Positions 1 through 11,574 of a stretch of 64,000 nt of DNA are shown here, piece after piece. Positions within the stretch are counted from its first letter, which is position 1. Each line of letters begins with the position of its first letter. Source of the stretch: Combretum micranthum. Lineage: Eukaryota > Streptophyta > Magnoliopsida > Myrtales > Combretaceae. Position numbers and translations under genes: made by a program. The notes beneath the pieces were generated by a model. It made no database searches, was not told the origin of the DNA, and saw only the letters and a program-made list of their open reading frames with translations. The stretch is taken from assembly GCA_024138025.1 (NCBI GenBank), contig JAMXBD010001044.1, positions 1-64,000 on the forward strand. Direction: 5' to 3'.

Positions 1-695
1 ATGAACATGTAATACACGTATTGCTAGTTTATTCTATTGATATAATATGAAATTTCTTTGTACGGTAATTTTAAGTTGTAACCACTAGGCAATATCTTTG
101 GAGACTTTAATCTTTGTAAATATTTAATGCCATCCTTACATTGAGGTTTTGATTTAAAAAAAAAAAGTTTAATGTTCCTTACTTGGCATGTTTTTGTTTG
201 TAATCTTTTCTATTCAAAAAATTTATCACTTAGAAAATATCAATTTTCATAAAGATGCTAAAAACTAACTTAATGGGCTGCGCTCACGATGAAAATCAAA
301 GTCCAAAAATAATAAATTTAATGAAATTAAAGTGAAATAATTTTAAACCTAAATCAACCAACAATTAAAGTGTTTTTAAGAGAACTACATGTTATCTGAT
401 CCCAATTAGTGGGTATGTAGGCACCTCCGATGTGACATAAAAAATGAAAAAAACTTTTTTTTTGTATTTTTTGTAATATTGAATTGATTTATTATTTATT
501 ACAAATATTGTTTAAATTTTTAAATTTAATTTATGAATTTTAAGTGGTAACCATATGGTTTTAATAAGGTAACCTCCAAAAAAAAATCTTTGGTTTATAA
601 AATTTGGTTTTTAAATCGAATTTTTTGTAGAATAGTAGCTAAGTTATGATTAACCAACTCATTAATCCTAACTTAGGGTACCCTCGGGGCGTGAC
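1..695 (-). mobile_element. LTR fragment, TGTCACGCCCC family, copy 1
   Basis: Read on the minus strand, this stretch begins at 695 with TGTCACGCCCCGAGGGTACC, the terminus also found at 3412, 14781, 31869 (TATCACGCC form) and 39353. No coding sequence is visible. A short block near 410-440 with the words ggtg/tgacata resembles the same relative region of the copy ending at 31869. The other end lies outside the window, so length and target duplication cannot be tested. It appears to sit inside copy 2, whose remainder flanks it at 696-813. The Ty3/gypsy assignment rests on LTR style and size of its relatives, not on coding sequence. Confidence 0.5.
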
Positions 696-1127
696 AAGGA
701 GCCTGTAAGATCTACACAAATTGATGATGAGTAGGAGTCACTAAAATCTACAAGTTTTTTATGGCGAATAGTAGCCGCTAAGAACTATAAATATGGTTTT
801 GTTAAAAATTATTCACTACAAGAAATTTTGGCTTTAGAGACAAAAAATTCTGTCTCTAAAAGTGAAAAATCTGTCTCTAAAGACTTTCAGAGACAGAATT
901 TTTGTCGCAAATTTCTGTTTCAAAAATCATCGTCGCTAATTCTTTTAGAGACAGATTTTTTTCCGTTGCAAATTTGCTACGGAATTTTGTCGCAAATTTG
1001 TCTCTGTTTTATAATTAATTATTTTTAAATATCCAATTAGTAAATATTAAATAAAATTATTCCGTCGCAAATTTGTCTCTGATTCTAAGACAAATTATTA
1101 AAAAAATACACATTTGCCTTTATTTAT

Positions 1128-1200
1128 CCTTCCCAGGAGGTCACCCATCATAGAATGCTACATACTAAGCACACTTAACATTAAAGTTTTCACAAGCACT
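1128..1200 (-). pseudogene. 5S rRNA-derived segment inside the CACTA element
   Basis: On the minus strand, 1149 to 1129 matches the 3' part of plant 5S rRNA (GATGGGTGACCTCCTGGGAA plus one more base) over 21 of 21 bases. Upstream, 1179 to 1167 reads GTTAAGTGTGCTT against GTTAAGCGTGCTT in 5S, 12 of 13. The gap between the two blocks is 17 nt, against 18 in 5S. These blocks are the C-box and A-box region of the internal RNA polymerase III promoter. The 5' third of 5S is weak or unrecognisable and the extreme 3' end is missing, so this is not a functional 5S gene. Confidence 0.85.
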
Positions 1201-1239
1201 AAACCGATAAACCAATCCGTATCTTCATGAGTAAAATTC

Positions 1240-2500
1240 CATACTGTTTATTTAAGAGATACCACAATTTACAATATTATAACTATAAAACATTTTTATA
1301 TATCTTTTATAGTTTATTTTTATTTTATAATTTCACTTTACATATTTATTAAGGATTTTTCATTAATATTATTAAAATAATATATAATATTAATATATAC
1401 AATGTTTACATTTTATAATAATTATTTTAAATTATGTATTTATTATAAATATATAATATTTTCAGTAGTATATTATAATTTTTTCCAAATATGATATTAT
1501 TATTAAAAAATATTATATATTATGTAAATATAAATAATGTTATACATATAAATTTATATATATATTTAATGATATAATGTAATTATACTTTTTACATTAG
1601 TTATTTAATATTTTATATTAATTAATAAATTGTATATTTTTAATTAATGTGTTTATTTTTTTTATTTTATTTTTTTTCACTTAATAAATTAAAATAATGT
1701 AAACAATATAAAAATATATTTTTCATTATTATATTAATAAAATAATATATAATACCAATTTAAATATATTTAACTAATTATTATATATTACATATTTTAT
1801 TACTTAAATATACTATATTTTTACATAGTATATTATTTTTCCCCAAATATGTTATTATATTTTAAATAAAATATGTATGTAAATATAAATTATGTAAGAT
1901 ATATATAATAAAATTTTTTATATTAAAAAATATATGAATAGTCATAAAAAATTATAAATAATATGAATATATATTTTTTTATTAATATATTATTAAATAT
2001 AATATATTATTTATATATTTGTATATGTTTAAATATACTAAGTTGACATTTTATATTAATTATTTTATTTTACATATATTATTATTGAAATATACTTTAT
2101 TTTTAATTAGTATTTTATGATATTACTTGCATAAATATATTATATTATTATTATACACTATTTTATTAAGTTGTAAATTGAGTTTTTATATAAGTTATTA
2201 TGTAAAAGAATATATAATAAGATATAAATATAATATTTATGTTTAAGTACTATTTTAATTTATACTTTATTATATATAAATATGTATTGTAATGTTAAAT
2301 ATATTATAAATAAAATATATATAATTAGTTGTAAATAACAAAATTATACATATTATAGTTATTATATAATAAAATTAATTTAAAAATATAATATATGTCC
2401 TTATTATATAATGCATATTTATATATATTATATTAGATATGTGTAATTTAAAATAATTTTAAACATAATTATTTATATATACATATATGTATAATTTATT
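1240..2500. other. Extremely AT-rich core of the CACTA element
   Basis: About 1.26 kb of nearly pure A/T with repeated tata/ttata words and no ORF. I see no gene or further nested element. Confidence 0.7.
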
Positions 2501-2776
2501 TTAGAGACAAATTTGCAACAGAATTTAAAAAATAGAAATTGGCGCTAAAATAATTTATTTCCCTCTAAAATCAGACAAATTTGCAACGGAAAAATTTTCG
2601 TCGCAAATCAATGTGTAATCCGTAGCAAATTCCGTTGCAAAAGCATATAAAAATTAGAAGATTATTCATAATTCATGTCATCAATCCATCGCAAATCTGT
2701 CTCTAATTCATTTTTTTAGAGACATAAATTTTCCGTCGCAAATTTTCTGTCTCTAAATGCTAGTTTTTTAGTAGTG

Positions 2777-3412
2777 ATTGGTTGTAATTGGCCAGAATAC
2801 CTAACCTCGAATGAAGGGCAAATTCATTTAACACATGGTTTTCGGAAAAACATATGTCTTGTATGTTTACATGATTGTTGCATTTCACTTGCTTGTATAA
2901 TAAACTTGGTTGATATCTTTGTTTCGAGTATGTTAATCGGGAATATTCTCACTAAGCTTAGAAAACTTATACCCCTATAAATTTTTGTACATGTGGAACA
3001 TTTGTTCTTATATCCAAGGTCTTTGCATATCTGATTAAGTCTTCTTTTTTGAAGCTTTTGGGGGAAATCTACTCGAAAATTTAGAATAGACTTCCTTTAA
3101 AATCATTTGGTAAAAGTTTTAAGTTATCTTGTAAGACTTAGTAATCTTTATATGATCCTTAGAGATTAGTGGGGAAATACCCCTAAGACTTTTGTAATAG
3201 ACTATTAATTATTATTTATGGGTTAACTTTATTTCCAGATTCTTGCTTGTTCATCATTACTTGCTTAAACTACACTTCCCAATAGCGTCCCTATTACCAT
3301 GTTGTACGTCGTACATAATACAGAGACTTTCACGTGACTAAGGTGATCATTCTTAAGTCTTGATTATTATGTGGCAGACTACCACGTTCAAAGTACCCTT
3401 CAGGGCGTGACA
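2777..3412 (-). mobile_element. LTR fragment, TGTCACGCCCC family, copy 2
   Basis: The reverse complement from 3412 matches the solo LTR that starts at 14781 block by block: the terminus with the downstream aacgtgg.agtc.gcc segment, the words around cttaggggtattt, and a later stretch with cggaaaccat and cgaaggttag at matching distances (about 400-600 bp in). It is cut at 2776/2777 by the CACTA element, and 696-813 is likely its continuation on the far side. It carries no ORF. Confidence 0.65.
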
Positions 3413-3539
3413 AGTAGTCAGTATATGATCCTTAGTTTGTAGCACTTTTCCCTAACCGTAAAGACTAGAAAAAGGCCGAGTAGGGGAGGGATGCGGGTGT
3501 AAGACCCTGCTGCAAAATTATTTTTGGATTGAGCAACAA

Positions 3540-5000
3540 CAACATTTTTAATGTAGTACCTGTTCTCTAATGATTGCTCAATTGGAGTTGAAGATGTATT
3601 CCTTCTTCCCACATCCTAAAAATAATGAATATTAAGTGAATAACATAATTGGCTTCACAATAAGAAAAAGGGGGGAAGAAACAATATAAAAGGAAAGTCC
3701 ATTACCTTACAAATGCATGGACGCTTGATTTGCCTGATTACTGATGCAGGAGGCATAATTAGCCCGACTACTGCTTTGGTTGGAACATCATTCTTATCAT
3801 CTTTAGGAAGTTGAAAGTGGAACTCATACCTATAGATGGTGGATTCTAGCAAGCTATCGTCTATTGCTAAAGAGATGTATTTCTTGAATTTCTCAAGGCA
3901 CCCTGTCCAATATGTCAACCATCCACTCGAGGTAACACCAAAGCGATTGATAGGCAGAAAGAACACTTATCTAATAGAAAAAGTAAAGTTCACAGTTTTT
4001 TTCAAGACTAAATGCCTCACAACATGTGTCAAAATTTGTGTTAATAACCACTATAGAAGGTACACCTTAATCAAATCCAAACTATCGAGCAACTCGATAG
4101 GGTGAGTAAAACATCACCCTATGCTTTAAGAATTCTGCAGAAGAATTACACCAATCATGAAGCGCAAGTAGGTCTCAAGATGTACACTAAAGAATATATC
4201 TTACTTCAGTAATCGATAACTGTTCGCCATGTTCTACTAAATTCACTAAGTTGCTAAAGCCTAAAGGATAATATTTTGTGCACCTCTCATATCGTTCTAA
4301 TTCCTTTGTATAAAGGAGAAAGTCAACCTCATGAACATCATCTATGATATCAAGCAATGAGCTTAAAGGCTTTCTATCAACCCAAGCCTAAGCTTGAGGT
4401 TCAAAAGGATTAGGCTTTGTAACAAGAACATCTACATACCTTTTGTAGTCGTCACTAAAAAACAAGTGCAAGAACCTTAAATCTACGTTTGATATAATGG
4501 TGTACGACCCTTTTAATTAGACTAAAGTCTCACTATAAAGATCTAATCACCGATATAAATACCCCAAATAAAAAGGTTCTAAGGCAAATTGTTCTCAACG
4601 TACAAGATAAATTGCCAAGTAAAAAAATCAAGGACTGACACCTTTCTCTGGCCCACCAAAAAGCACATATATGGATAACCAACAAGTAAGGAAAGGTTCC
4701 AACTCATGCATGAAATGAATCTCAAGTTATAAGTCAGATTGCTGTAGGGACAATCGAGCATAAATAGACAAAGTAACGAATGTACACTTACTCACATCCA
4801 TACCGAGGACCTTTAGCTCAAGTCCTCTTGTGCTAAAAAAATTGTCTCACCCATGCACAAAATGATGATTGCTGATGACTGTCTTCCGCTTCCTATCTAT
4901 CAGCCTCTAGTATTTCCATCAACTCCTCATCCTCCTCTGAGATCTCAACAAAGGCAATATCAATTAGCCTAGAACTAGAGAAATCTCTTCTAAAGTTGGA
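3540..5000 (-). pseudogene. Unrecognised gene-derived relic with exon-like blocks
   Basis: I do not recognise this gene. The minus strand keeps a long open stretch (3966 to about 3707) encoding segments such as LPINRFGVTSSGWLTYW and AVVGLIMPPASVIRQIKRPC. It ends at a good splice donor (TGTAAG|GTAATGG near 3705); after about 90 bp comes an acceptor (TTTTTAG|GATGTGG near 3614) and a short second exon to about 3560 encoding GRRNTSSTPIEQSLENR. Further upstream (4510 to 4200) is another readable block with one stop, including SSLLDIIDDVHEVDFLLY and ERCTKYYPLGFSNLVNLVEH. Around 4970-4880 lies an acidic stretch with EISEEDEELMEILEADR. The frames are broken by stops, so it is decayed. It could be a host gene fragment carried by a transposon or part of an old element. 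Confidence 0.5.
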
Positions 5001-5820
5001 ATAATTTCACCCCATGACGTCACAAAATTATGTGTATGGGTACTCTAATGTGCCAATATGGCTCGTCATATTTTAGTACTTTGAGAACAAATTATCATTC
5101 TAGAGGAGATCCATATAGTATGATTGATCCTTGAACTTTCTAAGAGAGGCCTATAATGGGAATTGTTCACAATGTGATATACCTATGATTACCATCCTTG
5201 AAACATCTATTTTAGGTAACTAAACATATTCTTTAAAAGAGGAAGCTCCTTTCTTTCATTTCTAAAACACATTATGGAATTCTCATCTATATTTCTCCTA
5301 TCATTACTTGTGGCTCTCGTTGTATGAAACGCGACCCACCATCTGCAGGTGGATGTGCACATAAGTCTCGTTTCTTAACATTTCTCTAAAAAATGTCATT
5401 CTGAATTGTAGCATCAAGTCATTTACTATGTGGCAAGGGCACTTTTGGCACGTGTCCTAAGTTTGTCAATATTTCATTGATCTTATCTATATGGTTGATA
5501 TTGCAAAACCAACTCTTTTTTGTTTCTTTTGCCATCTTCAAGATATCTATCAAAAGTGGTAGCAATGACTATGTATGATTACCACCACTTTGGTGAATAG
5601 AAATACAGTCACATATATTAAAAAAAAGAAGAGGAAGAAGAAGAAGACATATGCAGACACGATGAAGAGGGATGTTACTTGTGAATTCAAATAAAAAACA
5701 TGAGACAAACACAACAAGCATACCAGCATATGAATTAAACAAATCAAGAATTGAATATTTAAAATAATGACATACAACAGCTAAGATAAAAGCAGTAGGT
5801 GAACCTACGTATCGTTAGGG
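5001..5820. other. No recognisable gene; GAA-rich microsatellite
   Basis: Broken minus-strand coding-like words continue (for example KRDLCAHPPADGG from about 5380 to 5340), possibly part of the relic next door. A GAA/GAG-rich run lies at about 5627-5647. Nothing else is recognisable. Confidence 0.4.
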
Positions 5821-5821
5821 G

Positions 5822-6245
5822 GCATTAAACAATGAAGAGTGTCTCCTCTTACAGTAGTGGATTCTCATAGTCATTCACCAAATAACCAGGCGCGTAAGAT
5901 AAGAGAGAGTCATCTCTTACAGTGGTGCGGTTCCAATATCTTTGTATAGGTGAGTAAGACATAGACAATTGAGGAGAGCCTCCCTTACAGAGGTGCAATG
6001 CCAAGATCATTACGTAAGGAATGGAACACGGATGCAATGTGCACTTCTTAGATTGTCACATGAGGTTTGGGACACGGATGGCTGAGAATTTCATCATACA
6101 GTATGCGGTCCCAAGATTGCTATCTATGTGATTGGAACATGGACAATGAAGAGCTTCCTCTTAATATCATGAGACACAAGGTCATTAGATGAATGACTAG
6201 AGCATAAGACAACTAAGAGCATCCACTCTTACAATCATACAAATC
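5822..6245. repeat. Degenerate ~66-bp tandem repeat, six to seven units
   Basis: Units start near 5828, 5902, 5972, 6040, 6084, 6149 and 6215. Each opens with a form of AGAGC-TCCTCTTACA, followed by a form of GTGCGGTCCCAAGATCATT and then GATTGGAACACGGACAATG. Spacing is 65-75 bp except for one short unit of about 44 bp. The copies are well diverged, so this is an old array. No reading frame is shared across units. It is not CRISPR-like because there are no conserved short repeats with unique spacers. Confidence 0.75.
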
Positions 6246-6920
6246 GTCGAATATAACAAGAATGATTGATTTTGTTGTTAGTTAACTATTATCATACACA
6301 TTCAGGCAAGGTGATACCAATAATAAGCAGAGTATTGAAATTATCAGGATCATGAAGATTATTGACATTATCAAGTGTACCGAAGATATCAAAATTATCA
6401 TCAAGTATCAAGATTATCAATATTTCATACGAAACAGAAGGAAGATTACTCCATCCCAATCAAGATTTATCAAGAATTAATAAACCATAGCAACCACATT
6501 GTTCGATGGAAATTTTATTTCAAGATGAGACTAAAAAGTTACTACAATATATATATATATACACATACACATATATACGTAGTGTGAAATATGTATATGA
6601 CTATTCTCAAGACATGACCTATGGTTGAATACGGTTAACAATGTCATGTTTTAGAGACAAAATATAATAATAAAAAGGGTAAGAAGACGAAAGAAGCAGT
6701 ATAAGACCATCATTCATGCAATCTGTAAAGCTTGGGTTCAAAAACCTGTCAGCGTTCGCAAATTCGATGATCATGGAAAGGGGCTTCAATATATTAGCGT
6801 CAATTGTTCTTATTAGTCACTATTGATTCACAGAGACGAACCAGCCTGTTGCAATGTGTTGTGGTGTGGGAACCATAGGCACTCACAAGGCTAAAATCAC
6901 TACGCAAGGAAAAATACAAA

Positions 6921-6962
<42 letters not shown>

Positions 6963-7019
6963 GGCAAATAAGATCAGTTGACGCACACAGGTATATGTAT
7001 ATGTATATTATACGGTTTA
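6246..7019. other. Non-coding; (TA)n and a 34-bp A-tract
   Basis: A TA/CA dinucleotide run lies near 6546-6575. An uninterrupted run of 34 A residues spans 6924-6957; it could be the tail of a decayed plus-strand retroposon, but I could not define a body or a target duplication. No gene is visible. Confidence 0.5.
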
Positions 7020-7260
7020 TCATATATCGCGTGTTGTAGTTGCGATATTTGCATGAATATCGCGTTTATAAAACGCGATTTACACCAAATAAAAAAATTC
7101 GTATCGCGATTACTAATCGGGATATTTGATTTACTCCTATAACGTGATTACTAATCGCGATATAGCAACGGTATATAAACATCATATCATGTTTTATTCT
7201 CACGATTTGTGTGTAAGTTATCATATCCTGTTTCTTAAACGCGATTTTACTACGGTATAT
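7020..7260. repeat. Cluster of TCGCG/CGCGA words
   Basis: Within about 240 bp of otherwise AT-rich DNA, forms of ATCGCGAT, AACGCGAT and ATATCGCG occur about ten times in both orientations, including decayed CpG-to-TpG versions (aacgtgatta, aatcgggata). The pattern looks like repeated short inverted units. No ORF or known element end is present. Function unknown. Confidence 0.6.
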
Positions 7261-8629
7261 TGATAATTAATTTCATCGAAGTTGTATATTGATAATATTT
7301 TTCCATAGAAACCTTAGACATATATTGTAACGCTATATTTGCATCTACTCAGGTCAAAGATGAAGCCTTCATTGATTAAGAAGAAGTTTATTTAAGCAAA
7401 TATTATATGGTCGCCACACAACAACAAGAATATGATTACATGAACTTACAGTCGATGCCCATAAAGTCGCTACATGAGTGTCTAGATTCTTTCATTGTCA
7501 CATAAGGAGTCGAGATATCACCGTCAAAGAAACTATGATGAATGTCAAGGAAAAAAATTATAATAAAAGAAGAAAAACTGATGATGAATAAAAAAGAAAA
7601 GAAGAAAAAGTCGAGCTTGCTTATGGGGGAGTATGCATATACGTATAGCCGAGAACATAAGTGTTGGTGGATTGAGATTCAATAAAGTTGGAAGATTCCA
7701 GCAATGTTCATTAGGAGATATATAGGGTGACATATGATAAAGGTCAGATCAAGTGAAGATATTATAAAAAAAGAGATTTAGGTCAGTTCTTTTATTCCTA
7801 CGATTGTGAGCCATAGGAAAAGGATGTGTGGGTTATTCTATCATTATATATAGGTATAGTTATATATAAAGGGAGAGATATGGTGGTTAAGTAAATCTCG
7901 AGGATATTTGTAAGATTTTGCTACATTTCTTATGGCATGGAATTTTTTAAAAATAATATTGAAAGCATCGAATAAAACAATAATGCTTTCTTGGCTTGAC
8001 AAATTCACCTGATATCAAAGATGATGTCCAATCAATTCATTGTGGAAAGCATATTATCTATTCTCTTATAATCTATTTTCCATTAGAAATCATCATGGAC
8101 TATAAGGCATCACTGATCCTATAAAAGGCTTTGAATGTTTGGGCATTAATTTTAGTCTACTTTGACCTAAACCAAATAGCTATAATGTTTGCCAAATTTT
8201 ATGGAGTTAAGAATGATCATTTTTATGGAGTACCGAGTCCAAGACATATACTAACTATTAAGAAGAATTGTTTTGCGATTTTCTTGCCTACTCTTGGCTA
8301 TCCTTCTATTATGATGAGACACAATGAGCATATAAAGGGTCATGTATTCATAGTACAGATGTCCAATAGCCCCATGGCCTAATATAGATGTTAGACGATT
8401 TCTGATCACTTAATTGAGTAGATTACCCAAAAATAAATAAATAAATTACGCAATACGTGTGACTAGAGTGGTGATGCTACTTCTTGCACTATTATACAAC
8501 TATATGCAATGTGGTTGGTTGCAGCGCTGATAATTGACTTTTACTCAATGACTCATCCATAACCAGCAGAGTTTACAACGTTGTGAAAAGCACTTGGTAG
8601 CGTTATATACCAAGAATTAATTAAAGTAT
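7261..8629. other. No recognisable gene or element
   Basis: AT-rich sequence with only short open frames that have no recognisable motif. Likely decayed repeat DNA. Confidence 0.4.
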
Positions 8630-9290
8630 GCGTAAATGCAACTTGAGCCCAAAATACTTGTAACTCAGTCCAAACGATTTTGGTCAAGGGGCAAATGTGA
8701 ATGGGCTTTAAAATTTATAAATGATATTATTTATTGGGCTAAACTTTTTAGGCTAAGTGACAGAACTTGAAGAGTCAGTTCTTTTTTGGGATAATCAAGG
8801 GAGATTTGACATGATGGACCCTATCCGTTTTCCAACCTTTCTCAATATGGCTCATGCACTAAAATGTATTTATCTTGGCCATTGATTGTTAATATGATCC
8901 AACGGATGATATTGATGGTTAATTTCTATAAATACTCCAAGTCCCTTCTCATTTAAAGAGGAGGAAATTGGATAAAAACACCAAAGTGCTACTGAATTTC
9001 TATCTCAAGAGATGAAAACACTTATTCATCACTACTTGCGGTGTTTGATGCTTGATAACTTCTCCACCTGTCACAAATGTGCTTGAGACATTGATATTAA
9101 CTACTTCTCCTCCTTGTTCTGCTTCTCTTTTAATCATCCTTGATGTGTCATTATGTGTCATTTGTTGCAGGCCCCGTATAACACAATACTCACATAACAT
9201 GCATGTGACTACTTTCCTTGAATCCACACATCTACACCTACCTACTCTGTACCCACTCGTCCCTATCCACAACCATCATCATAATAATTA
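8630..9290 (+). mobile_element. Old LTR-like repeat, copy A
   Basis: It matches 14215-14780 plus 19098-19225 (copy B) through several blocks: TATCTTGGCCATTGA, then a segment ending ATTCTATAAATACTCCAAG (TATA-box-like, 8927-8945), then a downstream block with CACCTGTCACA and ACTTCTCCTCC (about 9064-9113), and a tail rich in catcat. The polyadenylation and PBS sides are not clear. Boundaries are approximate and no ORF is present. The TATA-like box and non-coding nature suggest an LTR rather than a gene. Confidence 0.55.
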
Positions 9291-9413
9291 AGAGGCAAAA
9301 GGTTTGCTTTCCTCTTATTTATTATGTTTGATCAAAGAAGTTCTAATTATCAAACTTCTTTCGATGATTGTCCAAATCGCAAGTTAAATTAAATAGTTGA
9401 CATTACTTATTTT

Positions 9414-9990
9414 TCTTCTTTTTAATTAATTAGTATGAAAAGGAACGATTTTAAAATTAAACAGATTAAAGTAAAACAATTTTCAAATTTGACTTATGAT
9501 TTTCTCCTCTAGAATTTTTTAATTTTTTTTAAAAAATATAAGGGTTCTAGTTTTTCTCATTAAGGTTCTGTTGTTGTTGTTTTTTTTTTTTTCCTTAATC
9601 AATTAGAATAGAATTAAATATTCGAGGCTTTTTTTCACCAATTGGTTTCTAAATTTAGTTTAATATTTTCTTAAATAAAAATTTTATTTATTTATTTATT
9701 ATAGAAGATTCAAATTATTTTCCTCACACAAGATTTTTTGTTTTTTTTCCTTTTCTAATTAATTGGAATAAAATAAAATATTAAAAAAATTTAAACTATG
9801 ACTTTCTTCATTGGAAATTTTTATTTATTTATTTATTATTTTAAGTAGAAGGGAGCTGAAATTTCTCATGGAGATTTTTTCCTTCTTTTTTTATAAATTA
9901 GAATGAAATAAAACATTTGAGGCATTTTTAATAGTTTAGATGCTAAAACTTTACTTAATTTTGTGATTGATACTATAAAAGATGATTCAA
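9414..9990. repeat. Degenerate tandem repeat, four units of ~130-180 bp
   Basis: Units start near 9414, 9593, 9749 and 9881. Each begins with a T-rich run ending in a form of CCTT..TAATTAATTAGAATG, followed by AATAAAATATT and, later, a TATTTATTTATT run and a TTTCTCAT-like word. The copies are strongly diverged and the whole block is AT-rich. No coding potential is seen. Confidence 0.5.
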
Positions 9991-10589
9991 GTGTTTATAT
10001 TTCTCAGTTTCACAGAAATATTCAAACAAATATTTAACGAGCATAGCGTATGATAACAAGTTTTTCATTTTGATTTTCATAGAGAGGCTGAAGAAGCAAA
10101 AAGTAAGAAGAAACTTTTTTAATATAATAGCATTACTATTATGTCTCATGGTCAAATTTGATTTTGTTTCTCTCCTAATTTTATGTTGTATTAATTGTTA
10201 TTTCATGAATATAAAGTGTCCCTCCTAATATTTGAAATAATTATGGATTCAAGTTATATACACAATTTTCTTTTGGAAAGAAAAAGTATACACACAATCA
10301 ATTAATAAAGTAAAAGGAATTGTGCTATATGTAAATAATTGGATGATTAATAAATTATAAATTTTATTTTAAAATAAATTAAAAATATACTTTATTTATT
10401 TTGGGTAAAAAGAAAGAAATGTACAATTATAATAATATATTGCTATATGTGCACTTATCAAAGGTTGAAGATATATAGTAAGAAATTCTATATGGCAATT
10501 TTTCTATGATATGAGGGACAAGGTAATAAAACGATGAATTCTTATTTTATACATGGAAATGTTTTATATTATATCTATTAAGGGTAGAA

Positions 10590-11290
10590 CATAGGTCACA
10601 ACCCACTTAGCCCACTACTATCTTCACATGGGTCAAAGGGCCCAAGAAAGGCCCAAAAGGCCATAAAATCTATTGGCTTAAGAAGGGTCTATGCCAGGCC
10701 ACACCTTAGATACCGGCATAGTAAAGAAGCTTAAACTTGTACTCACCTCAACCTCAAGAGAATCTAAGACCAACTTACCTCAAGTAGGCTTGAGTTCATC
10801 TATAAGCTATCTTCATAAAACCTTTACACTATCCTTTTCCTAACACGAGACCGGGGCAAGGGGTGACATCACCAATTTAACCACAATCCTTGTAGTAGCA
10901 GATCATTCACTTCAGGTATTAGACAAATCCATCACCTTAGGTGTTGGGCAAATGCTTCACCTCGGGGTGCCAGGTTAACAACCGAAATAAGATTCACTTT
11001 AATAGAAAAGATTTGATGTGGGCCATTCTGGTATGACCACAAACTATAAATAGCCTTTTTCTCCTTGAGGGAAAGGTAGGATAACAGAATGAAAATAACG
11101 GAATTAGAATTTTCTTTATCCAATCAATACTCTTAAGTGTTTTCCCCTAAGATTTTTTAAGTGATGACCTATTGACTAACTTAAGCATCGGAGTGGTTGC
11201 TCTAAATAACCCCTTAGTGCACTACCGACTGTGTTTTGTATTTGCATGGAGCAATCTCTATCGGTGGAATCAGCAGCTACAACAATATCA
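10590..11290 (+). mobile_element. Ty3/gypsy-type LTR (solo or fragment)
   Basis: More GC-rich than its flanks. It has LTR promoter architecture: a region rich in GGCCCA words, a TATA box CTATAAATAG (11042-11051), a C/T-rich initiator region, an A-rich segment and then TTGACTAACTTAAGCATCGG (from 11171), a word common in the R/U5 of plant gypsy LTRs. A similar decayed word (GCTAACTTAAGTATTAG) occurs at 56991. Ends are approximate and no target duplication was found. There is no PBS or coding region downstream, so it is a solo LTR or a fragment. Confidence 0.6.
11042..11051 (+). promoter_or_regulatory. TATA box of the gypsy LTR
   Basis: CTATAAATAG lies about 240 bp before the right end of the LTR and about 60 bp before an A-rich segment, where LTR transcripts of this type start. 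Activity is inferred only. Confidence 0.5.
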
Positions 11291-11574
11291 AGATGATTTA
11301 TTATTGATAAACACATCATAAAAGTAACTGCAATTTCAAAATAGAGTTATATTTTATTTTTGCACCACATGACACTTAAAATTTAACTTTATTTTGGTGT
11401 TGATAATTCAAATATTTGATATGTTGCTATATTATATTAAATCATATATATAACTTATTAAGTTGGTGTGATATGGTATATTTTAATTTTTATTCTTCAA
11501 TTTAATTTTTGCACATAGAACACAAGTGCATCGACTGCTGGTACATGTGTGTATGTGTCTGTGTGTGTGGAAAT

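Larger units (their letters stand above)
814..2776. mobile_element. Non-autonomous CACTA (DTC) transposon
   Basis: The element starts CACTACAAGAAA at 814 and ends TTTAGTAGTG at 2776, so both ends read CACTAC inward, and both TIRs contain TTTAGAGAC within the first 30 bp. It is flanked by a 3-bp duplication ATT (811-813 and 2777-2779), as expected for CACTA elements. Subterminal regions (about 830-1090 and 2500-2760) carry many copies of the words TCCGTCGCAAATT, TTGCAACGGA and GAGACAAATTTG in both orientations, typical of the sites where CACTA proteins bind. The 1.3-kb core (about 1240-2500) is almost pure A+T with no ORF. No transposase is present, so mobility would need a partner element. 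Confidence 0.93.

Noticed and set aside
1128..1200. Functional 5S rRNA gene
   Set aside because: The 5' third and the extreme 3' end are missing or unrecognisable and the segment sits inside a transposon.
5822..6245. CRISPR array
   Set aside because: Repeats are long and degenerate without unique spacers, and the sequence is eukaryotic.
9052..9291. Overlapping open frames on both strands near 9000-9290
   Set aside because: They fall within LTR copy A, which is non-coding in copy B. Only chance open frames.
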